Below, one piece after another: positions 1-13,821 of a DNA stretch of 64,000 bases. Numbering within the stretch: the stretch's first letter is position 1; each line of letters starts with the position of its first letter. The stretch is from Fodinicurvata sp. EGI_FJ10296. GTDB lineage: Bacteria > Pseudomonadota > Alphaproteobacteria > DSM-16000 > Inquilinaceae. The translations under genes and the position numbers were made by a program. A model generated the notes under the pieces. It saw only the letters and a list, made by a program, of their open reading frames with translations, did not search any database and was not told the DNA's origin. The DNA is taken from NCBI RefSeq assembly GCF_040712075.1, contig NZ_JBFCVL010000001.1, forward strand, positions 565,501-629,500, written 5' to 3'.

Positions 1-179
1 TGCCTTGGGATCATGCGCCTGGTGCCGTGCTTCTGGGCGAAACGGGCGGCGCCATGCGGTATCTCGACGGCACCGACTATACGCCACGGTCACAACGCCG
101 GGGGCTGCTGGCGGCGCGAAGCCCTGCGACATGGGACGCCGTAGCGGGGGGACTGTTCCCGGAGGGCGATCCCTATTAA
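1..179 (+). CDS. Inositol monophosphatase family protein, C-terminal fragment
   Basis: Only the last 59 codons are inside the window; the frame is open at the left edge, its first full codon is at position 3 and the stop TAA is at 177-179. The fragment begins with PWDHAPGAVLLGETGG, which matches the second metal-binding signature of the inositol monophosphatase/FBPase/CysQ superfamily (W-D-x-A-x-G-x-x-x-x-x-E-x-G-G; the Asp is a metal ligand). The rest, with RYLDG and a short tail ending GDPY, resembles the C-terminus of alphaproteobacterial members. The expected activity is Mg-dependent hydrolysis of a small phosphate monoester, but the substrate cannot be told from this piece. The family is well supported. 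Confidence 0.8.
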   Translation, partial: PWDHAPGAVLLGETGGAMRYLDGTDYTPRSQRRGLLAARSPATWDAVAGGLFPEGDPY

Positions 180-276
180 TTCTGAACATCGAGTTGAGAT
201 GCCAAGAGGGTGACCTCCTCCGGTCACCGCATCGGTACGTCTGTTCCAACGCCCCGCACCTCATTTGTGACCCGAG

Positions 277-1209
277 ATGACCGAACCCCCGGCACGCCAC
301 TCTGACAACAGCACAGCCTTCAGCGCCGCCGACGAGTCGGGAACTCCCGCCAAAGCCGGGGAGACCCCGGCGACCGCACCGGAGGGGTTCCGGGGCCAGC
401 TCGCCCGCTGGATTGAATCGGCGCCTGTACAGCGATTCATCACGGTCCTGATCCTGATTAATGCCGTCACGCTGGGCCTGGAGACAAGCAGGCAGGCAAT
501 GGATTTCGCCGGGCCTGTCCTTGTCGTTCTGGATCGGACGATCCTGTCCGTTTTCGTCGCCGAGCTTCTGATAAAGCTGGTTGCATTCCGGACTGCGTTC
601 TTTCGTACCGGCTGGAACTGGTTCGATCTGATCGTCGTCGGCGTCGCACTGGTGCCCGCGACCGGTAGCTTGTCGGTGCTGCGGGCGTTCCGCATTCTGC
701 GCATTCTGCGCCTGGTCTCGGTCGTGCCGGCCATGCGGCGCGTGGTGTCGGCCTTCGCAGCCGCCATTCCGGGCATGTTCTCGATCATTGCGGTGCTGAT
801 GCTGGTATTTTACGTGTCGGCCGTTCTGGCCACGAAACTCTTTGGCCAGCACCCGGATCCGGATATGCAGGAATGGTTCGGCACGATCGGGGCCTCGATG
901 TATACGCTGTTCCAGATCATGACCCTGGAAAGCTGGTCGATGGCGATCGTCCGTCCGACGATGGAACTATTTCCATTGGCATGGCTTTTCTTCGTACCAT
1001 TCATCATTCTGACCAGCTTCGCCGTCCTCAACCTTTTCATCGGCATCATCGTGGACGCCATGCGCAGCGTGCATGAAGCCGATATCGAGGAAAGCCGGCT
1101 GGAAGAGAAATCGGCGGCAGAGGACCGGGAGCGGCGCATCGCAGATGAACTCGCCGCGCTGCGCGAAGAGGTGTCGTCACTTCGAAGTTTTCTGTCGGGC
1201 CAGCGGTAA
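277..1209 (+). CDS. Voltage-gated sodium channel of the BacNav (NaChBac/NavAb) type
   Basis: A 310-residue single-domain ion channel of the inner membrane that should work as a homotetramer. Visible parts: an N-terminal cytoplasmic stretch (1-50), S1 (about 52-70), S2 (80-104), S3 (113-128), S4 (131-158) with arginines every third residue at R136, R139, R142 and R145, S5 (164-189), a pore loop with selectivity filter TLESWS (216-221), and S6 (234-262). A charged, probably coiled-coil C-terminal tail (about 268-306) fits the tetramerisation neck of this family. TLESWS is the filter of known bacterial sodium channels (Glu as the high-field-strength site), so sodium is preferred over calcium by inference. 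The 310 residues exceed the usual 270 or so because of the longer N-terminus. The gene stands alone, 97 bp after the upstream gene. Confidence 0.93.
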   Translation: MTEPPARHSDNSTAFSAADESGTPAKAGETPATAPEGFRGQLARWIESAPVQRFITVLILINAVTLGLETSRQAMDFAGPVLVVLDRTILSVFVAELLIKLVAFRTAFFRTGWNWFDLIVVGVALVPATGSLSVLRAFRILRILRLVSVVPAMRRVVSAFAAAIPGMFSIIAVLMLVFYVSAVLATKLFGQHPDPDMQEWFGTIGASMYTLFQIMTLESWSMAIVRPTMELFPLAWLFFVPFIILTSFAVLNLFIGIIVDAMRSVHEADIEESRLEEKSAAEDRERRIADELAALREEVSSLRSFLSGQR

Positions 1210-1281
1210 TGGAACCGGCGTAGTGACCGATGGCTGCTGGCGACGAGAACCGAGGCACACGAAAGACGAGGCAGATCGGCA

Positions 1282-2019
1282 ATGATCCTGGAATCCTGGC
1301 CTGAGGTTATCGGCCATCGCGGCGCCGCCATGATTGCGCCGGAAAATACGGTCGCAGGGGCCAGGGCAGCCGCGTCTGCCGGGGCGGCCATGATCGAGTT
1401 CGACGCCAAACTCAGCGCCGACGGTGTCGCCATGGTCATGCACGACGATACCGTGGACCGCACGACCGATGGCATCGGGTCCTTTGCCGGGAAGTCCCTC
1501 GGCGCCTTGCGCGCACTGGACGCGGGCGGGTGGTTCGATCCCGCTTTCGCCGGCGAACGCATTCCGACACTGGCCGACATGCTGGTCGCGTGCCTCGATC
1601 TGGGGCTGGCGGCGAACATCGAGATCAAGCCGACGCCGGGACGCGAGGACGACACGGCCAGAACGGTTCTGGAAACGGCCGCCTCGATCTGGCCTGCCGG
1701 CAAACCGGCGCCGTTGATCTCCAGCTTCCAACGGCGCTGCCTTACGGCGGCGGCCGAAATAATGCCAGACTGGCCGCGGGGCTATCTGATCGATCGGCTG
1801 CCCGAGGATTGGCAGGCCTTCGCCGACGCGATCGCCGCCGCAACCGTGAACATTTCCGACACCATGGCGACGCCGCCCGTGATCGCGGCTATCGCCGATA
1901 CCGGGCGCGCGGTCATGGTCTATACGGTGAACGACCCGATTCGCGGCCGGGACCTCCTCAATATGGGGGCCGCATCCGTGATAACGGATTGTCCGGACCG
2001 TCTGTTGGTGGCGCTCTGA
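1282..2019 (+). CDS. ugpQ: Glycerophosphodiester phosphodiesterase (GDPD family)
   Basis: A 245-residue enzyme that hydrolyses glycerophosphodiesters, from deacylated phospholipids, to glycerol 3-phosphate and an alcohol. The GDPD signature is complete: GHRGA (H12, R13), PENT (E21), IEFDAKLSADG and the catalytic MHDDTVDRTTDG. Further on are EIKP (metal/phosphate region) and the closing YTVND...DCPDRL typical of the family. There is no signal peptide, so it is cytoplasmic like UgpQ. The length is normal for cytosolic GDPDs. It lies 72 bp after the sodium channel gene on the same strand; no ugp transporter is present. Metal dependence (Mg or Ca) is family knowledge. Confidence 0.92.
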   Translation: MILESWPEVIGHRGAAMIAPENTVAGARAAASAGAAMIEFDAKLSADGVAMVMHDDTVDRTTDGIGSFAGKSLGALRALDAGGWFDPAFAGERIPTLADMLVACLDLGLAANIEIKPTPGREDDTARTVLETAASIWPAGKPAPLISSFQRRCLTAAAEIMPDWPRGYLIDRLPEDWQAFADAIAAATVNISDTMATPPVIAAIADTGRAVMVYTVNDPIRGRDLLNMGAASVITDCPDRLLVAL

Positions 2020-2139
2020 AGGGGCTGGATCTGCCAGAAGGGTCGCGGCCAGGCCGATTGGAGTCATGATGTTTCATTGACAGGAACCAGTGCGTCAATG
2101 ACTGTGTCCGCTGGTTAGTGGACGGGTGATGCCATCTCC

Positions 2140-2168
2140 TTGACACACCGATCCGACACACGGATTTT
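2140..2168 (+). promoter_or_regulatory. Possible sigma70-type promoter for the secreted-protein gene
   Basis: A perfect TTGACA (2140-2145) is followed, after exactly 17 bases, by GATTTT (2163-2168), which matches only half of the -10 consensus. A start near 2175 would give a leader of about 40 nt before the ATG at 2214. The -35 is convincing and the -10 is weak. Confidence 0.4.
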
Positions 2169-2213
2169 GCGTGTTCGGCAGGATGACGTGCAAATAACGG
2201 AATGTGGGTAGCG

Positions 2214-3476
2214 ATGAACGTGGTGCGATCGATTTCGGGAGGGTTGCTGGCCGGCTCGGCTCTGGCGCTTGTCGCGGCTGTGCCGGCATCGGGGTTGCTG
2301 GCCTCGGCAGTTGAGGCGCAGGAGGCGTTCGCGATCAATGCCAGCGGCTGGGAGGGAGGCGCATACGCCGAACCCGGGAGTGACAATTTCAGCCATTGCG
2401 GCATTTCGCGGGACATCACGGAGGATCTTACGGTCGTCTTCTCCCTGAACCCGCGACGCAACCTGAATGTCGGATTCCTGCGGCCGTCCTGGTCCATGGC
2501 AGAAGGCACCGAGGCTGACGTCACGCTCGACGTCGACGGCTCGCTTTCCCGCGACATCGGCGCTTTACCGGCATCGCCCAATCTTCTGATCGTTCCGCTC
2601 GGCCGAGACGCCGATCTGGTTGAGGCGCTGAAGCTCGGCCGGACGATGAATGCAGAGATCAATCACCCCGACGTCGAGGACGGTTCGATTTCCGTGCCGC
2701 TGACCGGCACCATGGTCGGGCTGAACGGCCTGGAAGATTGTATCGACACGGCGCTCGAAATGGGCGTTGCCGATGCATCCGCGCCGGAAACGCCGCAGGA
2801 AGTTCCGGGCATCGACCCGAGCGCGCCGATGGATCGGCAAACGCTGGCCGAACTGCTGCGGGCTGCCGGGTTCGAGGAAATCCGCTTTGCGCCGGAAGAA
2901 CAGGTGCCCGAAGACGAACTCGAACTCAATCATGTATGGCAGGTGGGGCCGGTCGTCGGCGGTTTGCACCAGGTGCCGCGCGGTGGCCCCGAGGTCGAGA
3001 TCGACGCCTTCGGTGATGCCTATGTGGACGTGCTTGCAGGCCGGTGTCCCGGCGCTCTCGAGACCGAAGTGTCCGAGACGCATATATTCGATAATGAGTA
3101 CGCCCTTCGATACGACCTCGTCGAATGCACGGCCGACGAGGGTGCGGCATATGTCGCGCTGTTATTTACACTGGACGACTATCACTACTCTGCCTTCTTC
3201 CACGAAGGTGATCCCGAGAACCGTGGCGTGGCGGAGGAAGCGACGCTGCGCATCGATCAGGTTATCCGCAGCCTTGCCGGCTTCGACACGGCCGAACGTG
3301 TCGATGAAGAGGCCGGCGACGGAGAGGCGGCTTTCGGTGAGGGCGAACTGCCCGAAGAGGCTGAAGAGCCGCCTGCAGCCAGTGAATCTGAAACCGACGA
3401 ATCTGAAGCTGGCGATTCTGGGTCCGGCGACTCTGGAACTGGCAGTTCGGGGGCTGAGGAAGTCGACCCGCAGTAA
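2214..3476 (+). CDS. Exported protein of unknown function with an acidic Ser/Gly-rich tail
   Basis: Translated from the ATG at 2214 (420 residues; an in-frame ATG at 2202 would add four). Residues 1-36 form a classical Sec signal peptide with a long Ala/Leu core and a likely cleavage after VEA, so the protein is periplasmic or secreted. An N-terminal domain (about 38-175) with a single early Cys (SHCG) ends in a GLNGLEDCID segment. This resembles, without certainty, the beta-rich N-terminal modules of alphaproteobacterial envelope proteins. A second region (about 210-345) carries a Cys pair (GRCPG, VECTA). The last 60 residues are low-complexity, rich in Glu, Ser, Gly and Asp (repeats of SGSGDSG type), and probably disordered. 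No enzymatic motif is visible. It precedes the glucan operon by 113 bp on the same strand. Confidence 0.75.
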   Translation: MNVVRSISGGLLAGSALALVAAVPASGLLASAVEAQEAFAINASGWEGGAYAEPGSDNFSHCGISRDITEDLTVVFSLNPRRNLNVGFLRPSWSMAEGTEADVTLDVDGSLSRDIGALPASPNLLIVPLGRDADLVEALKLGRTMNAEINHPDVEDGSISVPLTGTMVGLNGLEDCIDTALEMGVADASAPETPQEVPGIDPSAPMDRQTLAELLRAAGFEEIRFAPEEQVPEDELELNHVWQVGPVVGGLHQVPRGGPEVEIDAFGDAYVDVLAGRCPGALETEVSETHIFDNEYALRYDLVECTADEGAAYVALLFTLDDYHYSAFFHEGDPENRGVAEEATLRIDQVIRSLAGFDTAERVDEEAGDGEAAFGEGELPEEAEEPPAASESETDESEAGDSGSGDSGTGSSGAEEVDPQ

Positions 3477-3589
3477 TTCTGTGCGGTCGTTGCAACTTTT
3501 TGGTCGAGGGTGACGGGTCGCGGGTAGCGGAGCGGGAGGTCTTAGTGTAGGTGAAGGGCCGTGCGGTGGCATCAACGGAGAGTTGAACA

Positions 3590-5785
<2,196 letters not shown>

Positions 5786-5830
5786 CACCGCAAATCGTCA
5801 ACGGACACGACAATAATCGCGGGGACCGGC

Positions 5831-8800
5831 GTGTCGCCGACCCCGAATGGTACAAGGGATGAGAACGGCTCGATGACGGACGCGACCAATACGAAGGCGG
5901 GATCTCTGAGCGAGGGGCGCGTGGTCCGTGCCGCCGAGGGGCGGGCCGGTCGGCCGGGTACGGTCTCTGCTACGATTGATGCAACCGGCATGACGGGAAG
6001 CGCGGCACAGGGCCAGGCGACAGAGGAAGATCTGCTCTGGTACAAAGACGCCATCATCTACGAAGTGCACGTGAAATCGTTCTTCGATGCCAACAATGAC
6101 GGTATCGGTGATTTCCAGGGACTGATCGAGAAGCTCGATTATCTCAAGCATCTGGGTGTTACGGCGCTCTGGCTGTTGCCGTTTTACCCATCGCCGCTGC
6201 GTGACGATGGCTACGATATTGCCGATTACCGCAACGTCAATCCCTCCTACGGGACGATGCGGGATTTCCGTTCCTTCGTGAAGCTGGCCCACGAACAGGG
6301 CCTGAAGGTCATCACCGAGCTGGTCATCAACCACACCTCGGATCAGCACCCCTGGTTCCAGCGGGCCCGGCGGGCCTCCAAAGGGTCCAAATACCGGGAC
6401 TGGTACGTCTGGTCGGACGACGACCGGCGATGGCCCGAGACCCGGATCATCTTTTCCGACACCGAGACGTCGAACTGGACCTGGGATCCCGTCGCCGGCC
6501 AATACTATTGGCATCGATTCTTTTCACACCAGCCCGACCTGAATTTCGACAACCCGCAGGTGATGAAGGCGGTGATCAGCGCCATGCGCTTCTGGCTGGA
6601 CACCGGCGTCGACGGGCTGCGGCTGGACGCGATTCCGTATCTGGTCGAGCGTGACGGCACCAACAACGAGAACATCGACGAGACCCACGCCGTCCTCAAG
6701 GAGCTGCGCAAGGCGCTCGACGATTCCCATCCCCACGCCTTCTTTCTGGCGGAGGCGAATCAGTGGCCGGAAGACACGTTGCCCTATTTCGGTGACGGCG
6801 ACGAATGCCATATGGGATTCCACTTCCCGCTGATGCCCCGGATGTTCATGGCCATGGCGCAGGAGGATCGGCATCCGATCACAGATATCATGCGGCAGAC
6901 GCCGGAGATCCCGGAAAGCTGCCAATGGGCGATTTTCCTGCGCAACCACGACGAATTAACGCTCGAGATGGTCACCGACCGCGAGCGGGACTATCTCTGG
7001 CGCGTCTATGCCTCTGACCAACGGGCCCGGATCAATTTCGGCATCCGCCGCCGGCTGGCGCCACTGATGGACAACGATCGCCGCAAGATCGAGTTGCTGA
7101 ACAGCCTGCTCTTTTCCATGCCCGGAACGCCGATCATCTATTACGGCGACGAGATCGGGATGGGGGACAATTTCTTCCTCGGCGATCGGGACGGCGTCCG
7201 TACCCCCATGCAATGGTCGCCCGACCGCAACGGCGGCTTTTCCCGCGCCGACCCCGCATTGCTCTACCTGCCGGCGATCATGGACCCGATCTATGGCTTT
7301 CAGGCGGTCAATGTCGAGGCGCAGAACCGAAGCTCGTCATCATTGCTGCACTGGATGCGCCGGATCATCGCGGTGCGCACGCAGCATCAGTGCTTCGGCC
7401 GGGGAACGATGACGTTCCTTTATCCCGGCAACCGCAAGATACTGGCCTATCTGCGCGAATACGGCGACGACATCGTGCTGTGCGTGGCCAATCTGTCCCG
7501 CCAGGCCCAGGCGGTCGAACTGGATCTGGCCGCCTATCGTACGCGGGTTCCGGTCGAACTGCTCGGCCGGGCGGCATTTCCGCCAATCGGCGATTTGCCG
7601 TATCTGCTGACGCTGCCTGCCTATGGGTTCTATTGGTTCGTCCTGACCGCCGAGGCGGACGCGCCATCCTGGCATGTCGAGACGGGCGAGATGCCGCCCG
7701 ACTTCCACACCATCGTGATGCGGGGCGCCGCTGCCGGACTGCTCGACGGGCGGCCGGCAGCGGACCTGACCCAGAAGGTCCTGCCCGATGCGGTAAAGGG
7801 GCAGCGCTGGTTCGCACAGAAGGGCCGTCGGATTCGATCGATGACGCTGGCCGACGGTATCGTGATGTCCATGGGACGGGACGACGCCGTCTCGCTGCTG
7901 GTCGATATCGAATCCGATGCGCCGAACGACCCAGGCGCCCGTTATTTCGTGCCGCTTGCAATGGTCTGGGAGGAAACCCGGATCGCCCAGGCGGGGACGC
8001 TGGCGAAGGTGCGGCGTGGCGCGAAGGTCGGCATTATCGCCGACGCGTTGGGAGAATCCGACTTCGTCCACGCGCTTATCAACGCGATGCGCAACGGCAA
8101 GCAACTGGCCGGCCGAACGGGACATCTTGAATGCCGGGCAGGTCAGACACTGTCGGAAATGCCCGCGCAGCCGGACGAGCCTGTGCGCCGTATGGGCGTG
8201 GAACAGTCGAACACGTCGTTGGTTATCGGCGACCGTATGGTCCTGAAGGTCCTGCGCCGCCTGATGCCGGGCATCCACCCGGAGATCGAGATCGTCCGGT
8301 TCCTTACCGAACGGGCGGGATTCGACCGCGTGCCGGCGTATCTCGGCAATATCGACTACGTCGACGCTTCGGGGGACTCCATGGCCGTGGGGCTGCTGCA
8401 GGCTTTCGTGCGCAACCAGGGCGACGGCTGGCATTTCACCCAGGACTATCTGACACGGGAACTGGATGAACTGCGGCTGACACAGATGGACGAATCGGGC
8501 CCGGCGCCGGTCGACCCGGTGGAGCGGTTCGCCGTCTACCTTCAGTCGGCCACGATCATGGGCCGCCGTACGGCCGAACTCCACAAGGCTCTCGCGTCTG
8601 CGCCCGACGAACCCGATTTCGCACCGGAGCCCTTTGCCGAGGACGACCTTGCGTCTCTGAAGGAGCGGGTTCGCACGCAGCTGGAAAAGGCAATGAACGC
8701 CCTTTCTGCCGGCGGTCTTGCCGATGCCGCAAAGGGCCATGCCCAGGAACTGCTCAACCGGCGGGCGGATCTGGAATCAGCAATCGACGATCTGGCAGCC

Positions 8801-9286
8801 GGGCCCGCCGCCGGCCAAAGAATCCGGCACCACGGCGACCTCCACCTTGGGCAGATTCTGCTCGATCAGGCGGATTTCCTGTTCGTTGACTTCGAGGGCG
8901 AGCCGACACGCCCGGTTTCGGAGCGTCGTGCCAAGGCCCTGCCGCTGCGCGATGTCGCGGGAATGGTGCGCAGCTTCGATTATGCCGCCTGGTCGGTTTT
9001 GCTGACGCTGGAGACCGAGATCCCCGGATCGTTCGACAGATTGGCCGAGCTGGTGCGCCAATGGCGGGCCCTGACCCGCGAAGCCTATATAACGGCATAT
9101 TTCGTCACGATGGGCGATAATGCCTGTCTGCCGGAAGACCGGTCGGCGGCTGAACGGCTGCTCGAACTGTTCGTAATGGAAAAGGCGCTCTATGAAGTTG
9201 TCTACGAGGCGGAGAACAGGCCCACCTGGTTGCGAATCCCCGTTCAGGGCCTATTGTCGTTGCTCGACAGGCGCAGTTCCGAATGA
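5831..9286 (+). CDS. treS: Trehalose synthase-maltokinase fusion (TreS-Mak)
   Basis: A 1151-residue bifunctional enzyme from a GTG start at 5831; an in-frame ATG at 5873 is also possible. Residues about 70-620 are a GH13_16 trehalose synthase that interconverts trehalose and maltose: WYKDAIIYEVH opening, nucleophile in GLRLDAIPY (D266), acid/base in FLAEANQW (E308) and transition-state Asp in FLRNHDE (D374). Residues about 650-1151 are a maltokinase (Pep2/Mak), which phosphorylates maltose with ATP to maltose 1-phosphate. Its kinase signatures are HHGDLHLGQ (H1001, D1003) and the metal-binding FVDFEGEP (D1020). The fused form couples production and activation of maltose, the direct donor for GlgE encoded just upstream. 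Both halves look intact. TreS-Mak fusions are known in proteobacteria. Confidence 0.95.
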   Translation: MSPTPNGTRDENGSMTDATNTKAGSLSEGRVVRAAEGRAGRPGTVSATIDATGMTGSAAQGQATEEDLLWYKDAIIYEVHVKSFFDANNDGIGDFQGLIEKLDYLKHLGVTALWLLPFYPSPLRDDGYDIADYRNVNPSYGTMRDFRSFVKLAHEQGLKVITELVINHTSDQHPWFQRARRASKGSKYRDWYVWSDDDRRWPETRIIFSDTETSNWTWDPVAGQYYWHRFFSHQPDLNFDNPQVMKAVISAMRFWLDTGVDGLRLDAIPYLVERDGTNNENIDETHAVLKELRKALDDSHPHAFFLAEANQWPEDTLPYFGDGDECHMGFHFPLMPRMFMAMAQEDRHPITDIMRQTPEIPESCQWAIFLRNHDELTLEMVTDRERDYLWRVYASDQRARINFGIRRRLAPLMDNDRRKIELLNSLLFSMPGTPIIYYGDEIGMGDNFFLGDRDGVRTPMQWSPDRNGGFSRADPALLYLPAIMDPIYGFQAVNVEAQNRSSSSLLHWMRRIIAVRTQHQCFGRGTMTFLYPGNRKILAYLREYGDDIVLCVANLSRQAQAVELDLAAYRTRVPVELLGRAAFPPIGDLPYLLTLPAYGFYWFVLTAEADAPSWHVETGEMPPDFHTIVMRGAAAGLLDGRPAADLTQKVLPDAVKGQRWFAQKGRRIRSMTLADGIVMSMGRDDAVSLLVDIESDAPNDPGARYFVPLAMVWEETRIAQAGTLAKVRRGAKVGIIADALGESDFVHALINAMRNGKQLAGRTGHLECRAGQTLSEMPAQPDEPVRRMGVEQSNTSLVIGDRMVLKVLRRLMPGIHPEIEIVRFLTERAGFDRVPAYLGNIDYVDASGDSMAVGLLQAFVRNQGDGWHFTQDYLTRELDELRLTQMDESGPAPVDPVERFAVYLQSATIMGRRTAELHKALASAPDEPDFAPEPFAEDDLASLKERVRTQLEKAMNALSAGGLADAAKGHAQELLNRRADLESAIDDLAAGPAAGQRIRHHGDLHLGQILLDQADFLFVDFEGEPTRPVSERRAKALPLRDVAGMVRSFDYAAWSVLLTLETEIPGSFDRLAELVRQWRALTREAYITAYFVTMGDNACLPEDRSAAERLLELFVMEKALYEVVYEAENRPTWLRIPVQGLLSLLDRRSSE

Positions 9287-9367
9287 CACCCTGATGGACG
9301 GTCTGCCGCCGCTGGAGATCCCGGCTTTCGAACGGCCGTCCTGGTGACGCCGCAAGCGAGGAATGCC

Positions 9368-11613
9368 ATGACTTACGAAGCGTCCACCGCTGATGTCGAT
9401 GCAATCGTCAACGGCGAGCATGGAGATCCGTTCGCGGTTCTCGGGCCCCATCAGGTTCGTGTGGCCGGTGAAGACGAGGGCGCTCCACTGCGCGACGCGC
9501 TCGTTATCCGCGCTTTCCTGCCCGAGGCGCGGCGCGTCGATATCGTCAATGCCGAAGACGGTGCGGCCATCGCGTCACTGGCGCGGCGGCACGACGGCGG
9601 CTTTTTCGAGGGACTTGCCGCCGACCGGACGGGCTTCTTTGCCTATCGCCTGCGGGTCCAGTATCCCGACGCAACAGTCGAGGTTGAGGACCCTTACCGG
9701 TTTCCGGCCGTGCTGGGCGAACTGGATGTGTACTATATCGCCGAGGGTACGCATGTTCAGAGCTTCGAGAAAATGGGGGCCCATCCCGGTTCGTCGGAGG
9801 GCGTTTCCGGGACCAGCTTTTGCGTCTGGGCGCCGAACGCAAAGCGGGTCTCGGTTGTCGGTGACTTCAATTTCTGGGATGGGCGCCGGCATCCGATGCG
9901 ACTTCGCCACGGCTGCGGCGTCTGGGAAATATTCCTTCCCGGTGTCGAAGTCGGCCATCGCTACAAATTCGAACTAAAAGCCGCCGACGGTACGGTGCTG
10001 CCGCTCAAGGCGGACCCCTACGCGTTTCAGGCCGAGCTGCGGCCGGCGACGGCCTCGATCGTGCACGGCTTGCCATCGATCCAGTGGTCCGACGGCCAGT
10101 GGATGGCGGACCGGGCCCGGCGACAGAGCCGGGACGCGCCGATCTCGATCTACGAGGTGCATGCCGGTTCCTGGCAGCGCAAGGGCGACGAGCCGGAAGA
10201 CTGGCTCAGCTATTCCGAATTGGCCGATCGGCTGATCCCCTATGTCCGGGATATGGGGTTCACGCATATCGAACTCATGCCGATGCACGAATTTCCGTTC
10301 GACGGGTCGTGGGGCTATCAGCCGGTCAGCCTGTATGCGCCGACGTCTCGCTATGGCGATCCCGAGGACTTCCAGCGGTTTGTCGATCGTGCGCACGCCG
10401 AGGGAATCGGTATCATCCTGGACTGGGTGCCGGGACATTTCCCATCCGATGCTCATGGTCTCGGCCAGTTCGACGGCACGCCGCTTTATGAGCATGCCGA
10501 TCCGCGCGAGGGATTTCATCGCGACTGGAACACGCTGATTTACAATTTTGGCCGTCAGGAAGTGCTGACATACCTGCTCGGCAATGCGCTCTACTGGATG
10601 GAACGATTCCATATCGACGCGCTCCGGGTCGATGCCGTGGCGTCGATGCTCTATCGCGACTACAGCCGCGAGCACGACGAGTGGGTGCCCAATGTCCATG
10701 GCGGCCGCGAGAATCTGGAAGCGATACATCTGCTCAAACGGATGAACGAAGAAGTCTTCGGCCGGCATCCCGGCGCGACGACGATCGCGGAAGAAAGCAC
10801 GGCCTGGCCCGGCGTATCGCGGCCGGTTTATCTTGGCGGCCTTGGATTCGGCTACAAGTGGAATATGGGATGGATGCACGATACGCTTGAGTACATGAAG
10901 GAAGATCCCATTCACCGGGCCTACCATCACAACGAAATCACCTTCTCGCTCGTTTATGCGTTTTCCGAGAATTACGTGCTGCCACTCAGCCACGACGAGG
11001 TTGTTCACGGCAAGGGATCGTTGATGGACCGCATGCCCGGCGATGCCTGGCAGAAATTCGCCAATCTGCGATGCTATTTCAGTTTCATGTGGACGCATCC
11101 GGGCAAGAAACTTCTGTTCATGGGATTGGAATTCGGCCAGTGGCGCGAGTGGAGCCATGAACGGTCGCTGGACTGGCACCTCCTGGACGAAAATCCCGGA
11201 CACAGTGGCGTCCAGGCACTGGTCCGCGACTTGAACCGCGTATACCGCACCTATCCGGCGCTCCATGTCCTGGACAGCGACCCGGACGGATTCGAGTGGA
11301 TCGAGGGCGATGACCGGGCCAATACGGCGCTGGCATTCCTGCGCAAGGGGCGGGCACCCGCCGAACGACTTCTCGTGGCCTGCAACTTCACCCCGATAGC
11401 CCGCTACGACTATCGCCTTGGCGTTCCCGAAACCGGGTCCTGGCGGGTGATCCTGAACTCCGACTCCAGGGTTTACGGCGGCAGCGGCGTCGATGCTACC
11501 GGTGACGCCGAGGGCCGCATCGCGGCCGAAGCGAAACCGGGCCAGGGCCGCAGCCAATCGATCTCGATCACGCTTCCACCATTGGCGACCGTCATTCTGA
11601 GCTACGAGGGCTG

Positions 11614-11614
<1 letters not shown>
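9368..11614 (+). CDS. glgB: 1,4-alpha-glucan branching enzyme
   Basis: GlgB cuts alpha-1,4-glucan chains and rejoins them in alpha-1,6 linkage. The start chosen is ATG 9368, with GAGGA (9358-9362) five bases upstream; a GTG at 9344 would add eight residues. The 748-residue product has the N1 domain ([13 protein letters not shown]), the CBM48 domain ([18 protein letters not shown]) and the GH13_9 barrel. It carries [15 protein letters not shown] (nucleophile D422) and [11 protein letters not shown] (acid E475). [12 protein letters not shown] and [16 protein letters not shown] are classical GlgB segments. The stop overlaps the glgX start as TGATG, indicating translational coupling. It acts on the linear glucan made by GlgE in the same operon. 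Confidence 0.96.

Positions 11615-13810
<2,196 letters not shown>

Positions 13811-13821
<11 letters not shown>

Noticed and set aside
2106-2123. Inverted repeat GTCCGCT..AGTGGAC after the GDPD gene
   Set aside because: A possible 7-bp hairpin with a wobble, but no T run follows, so it is not a terminator call.
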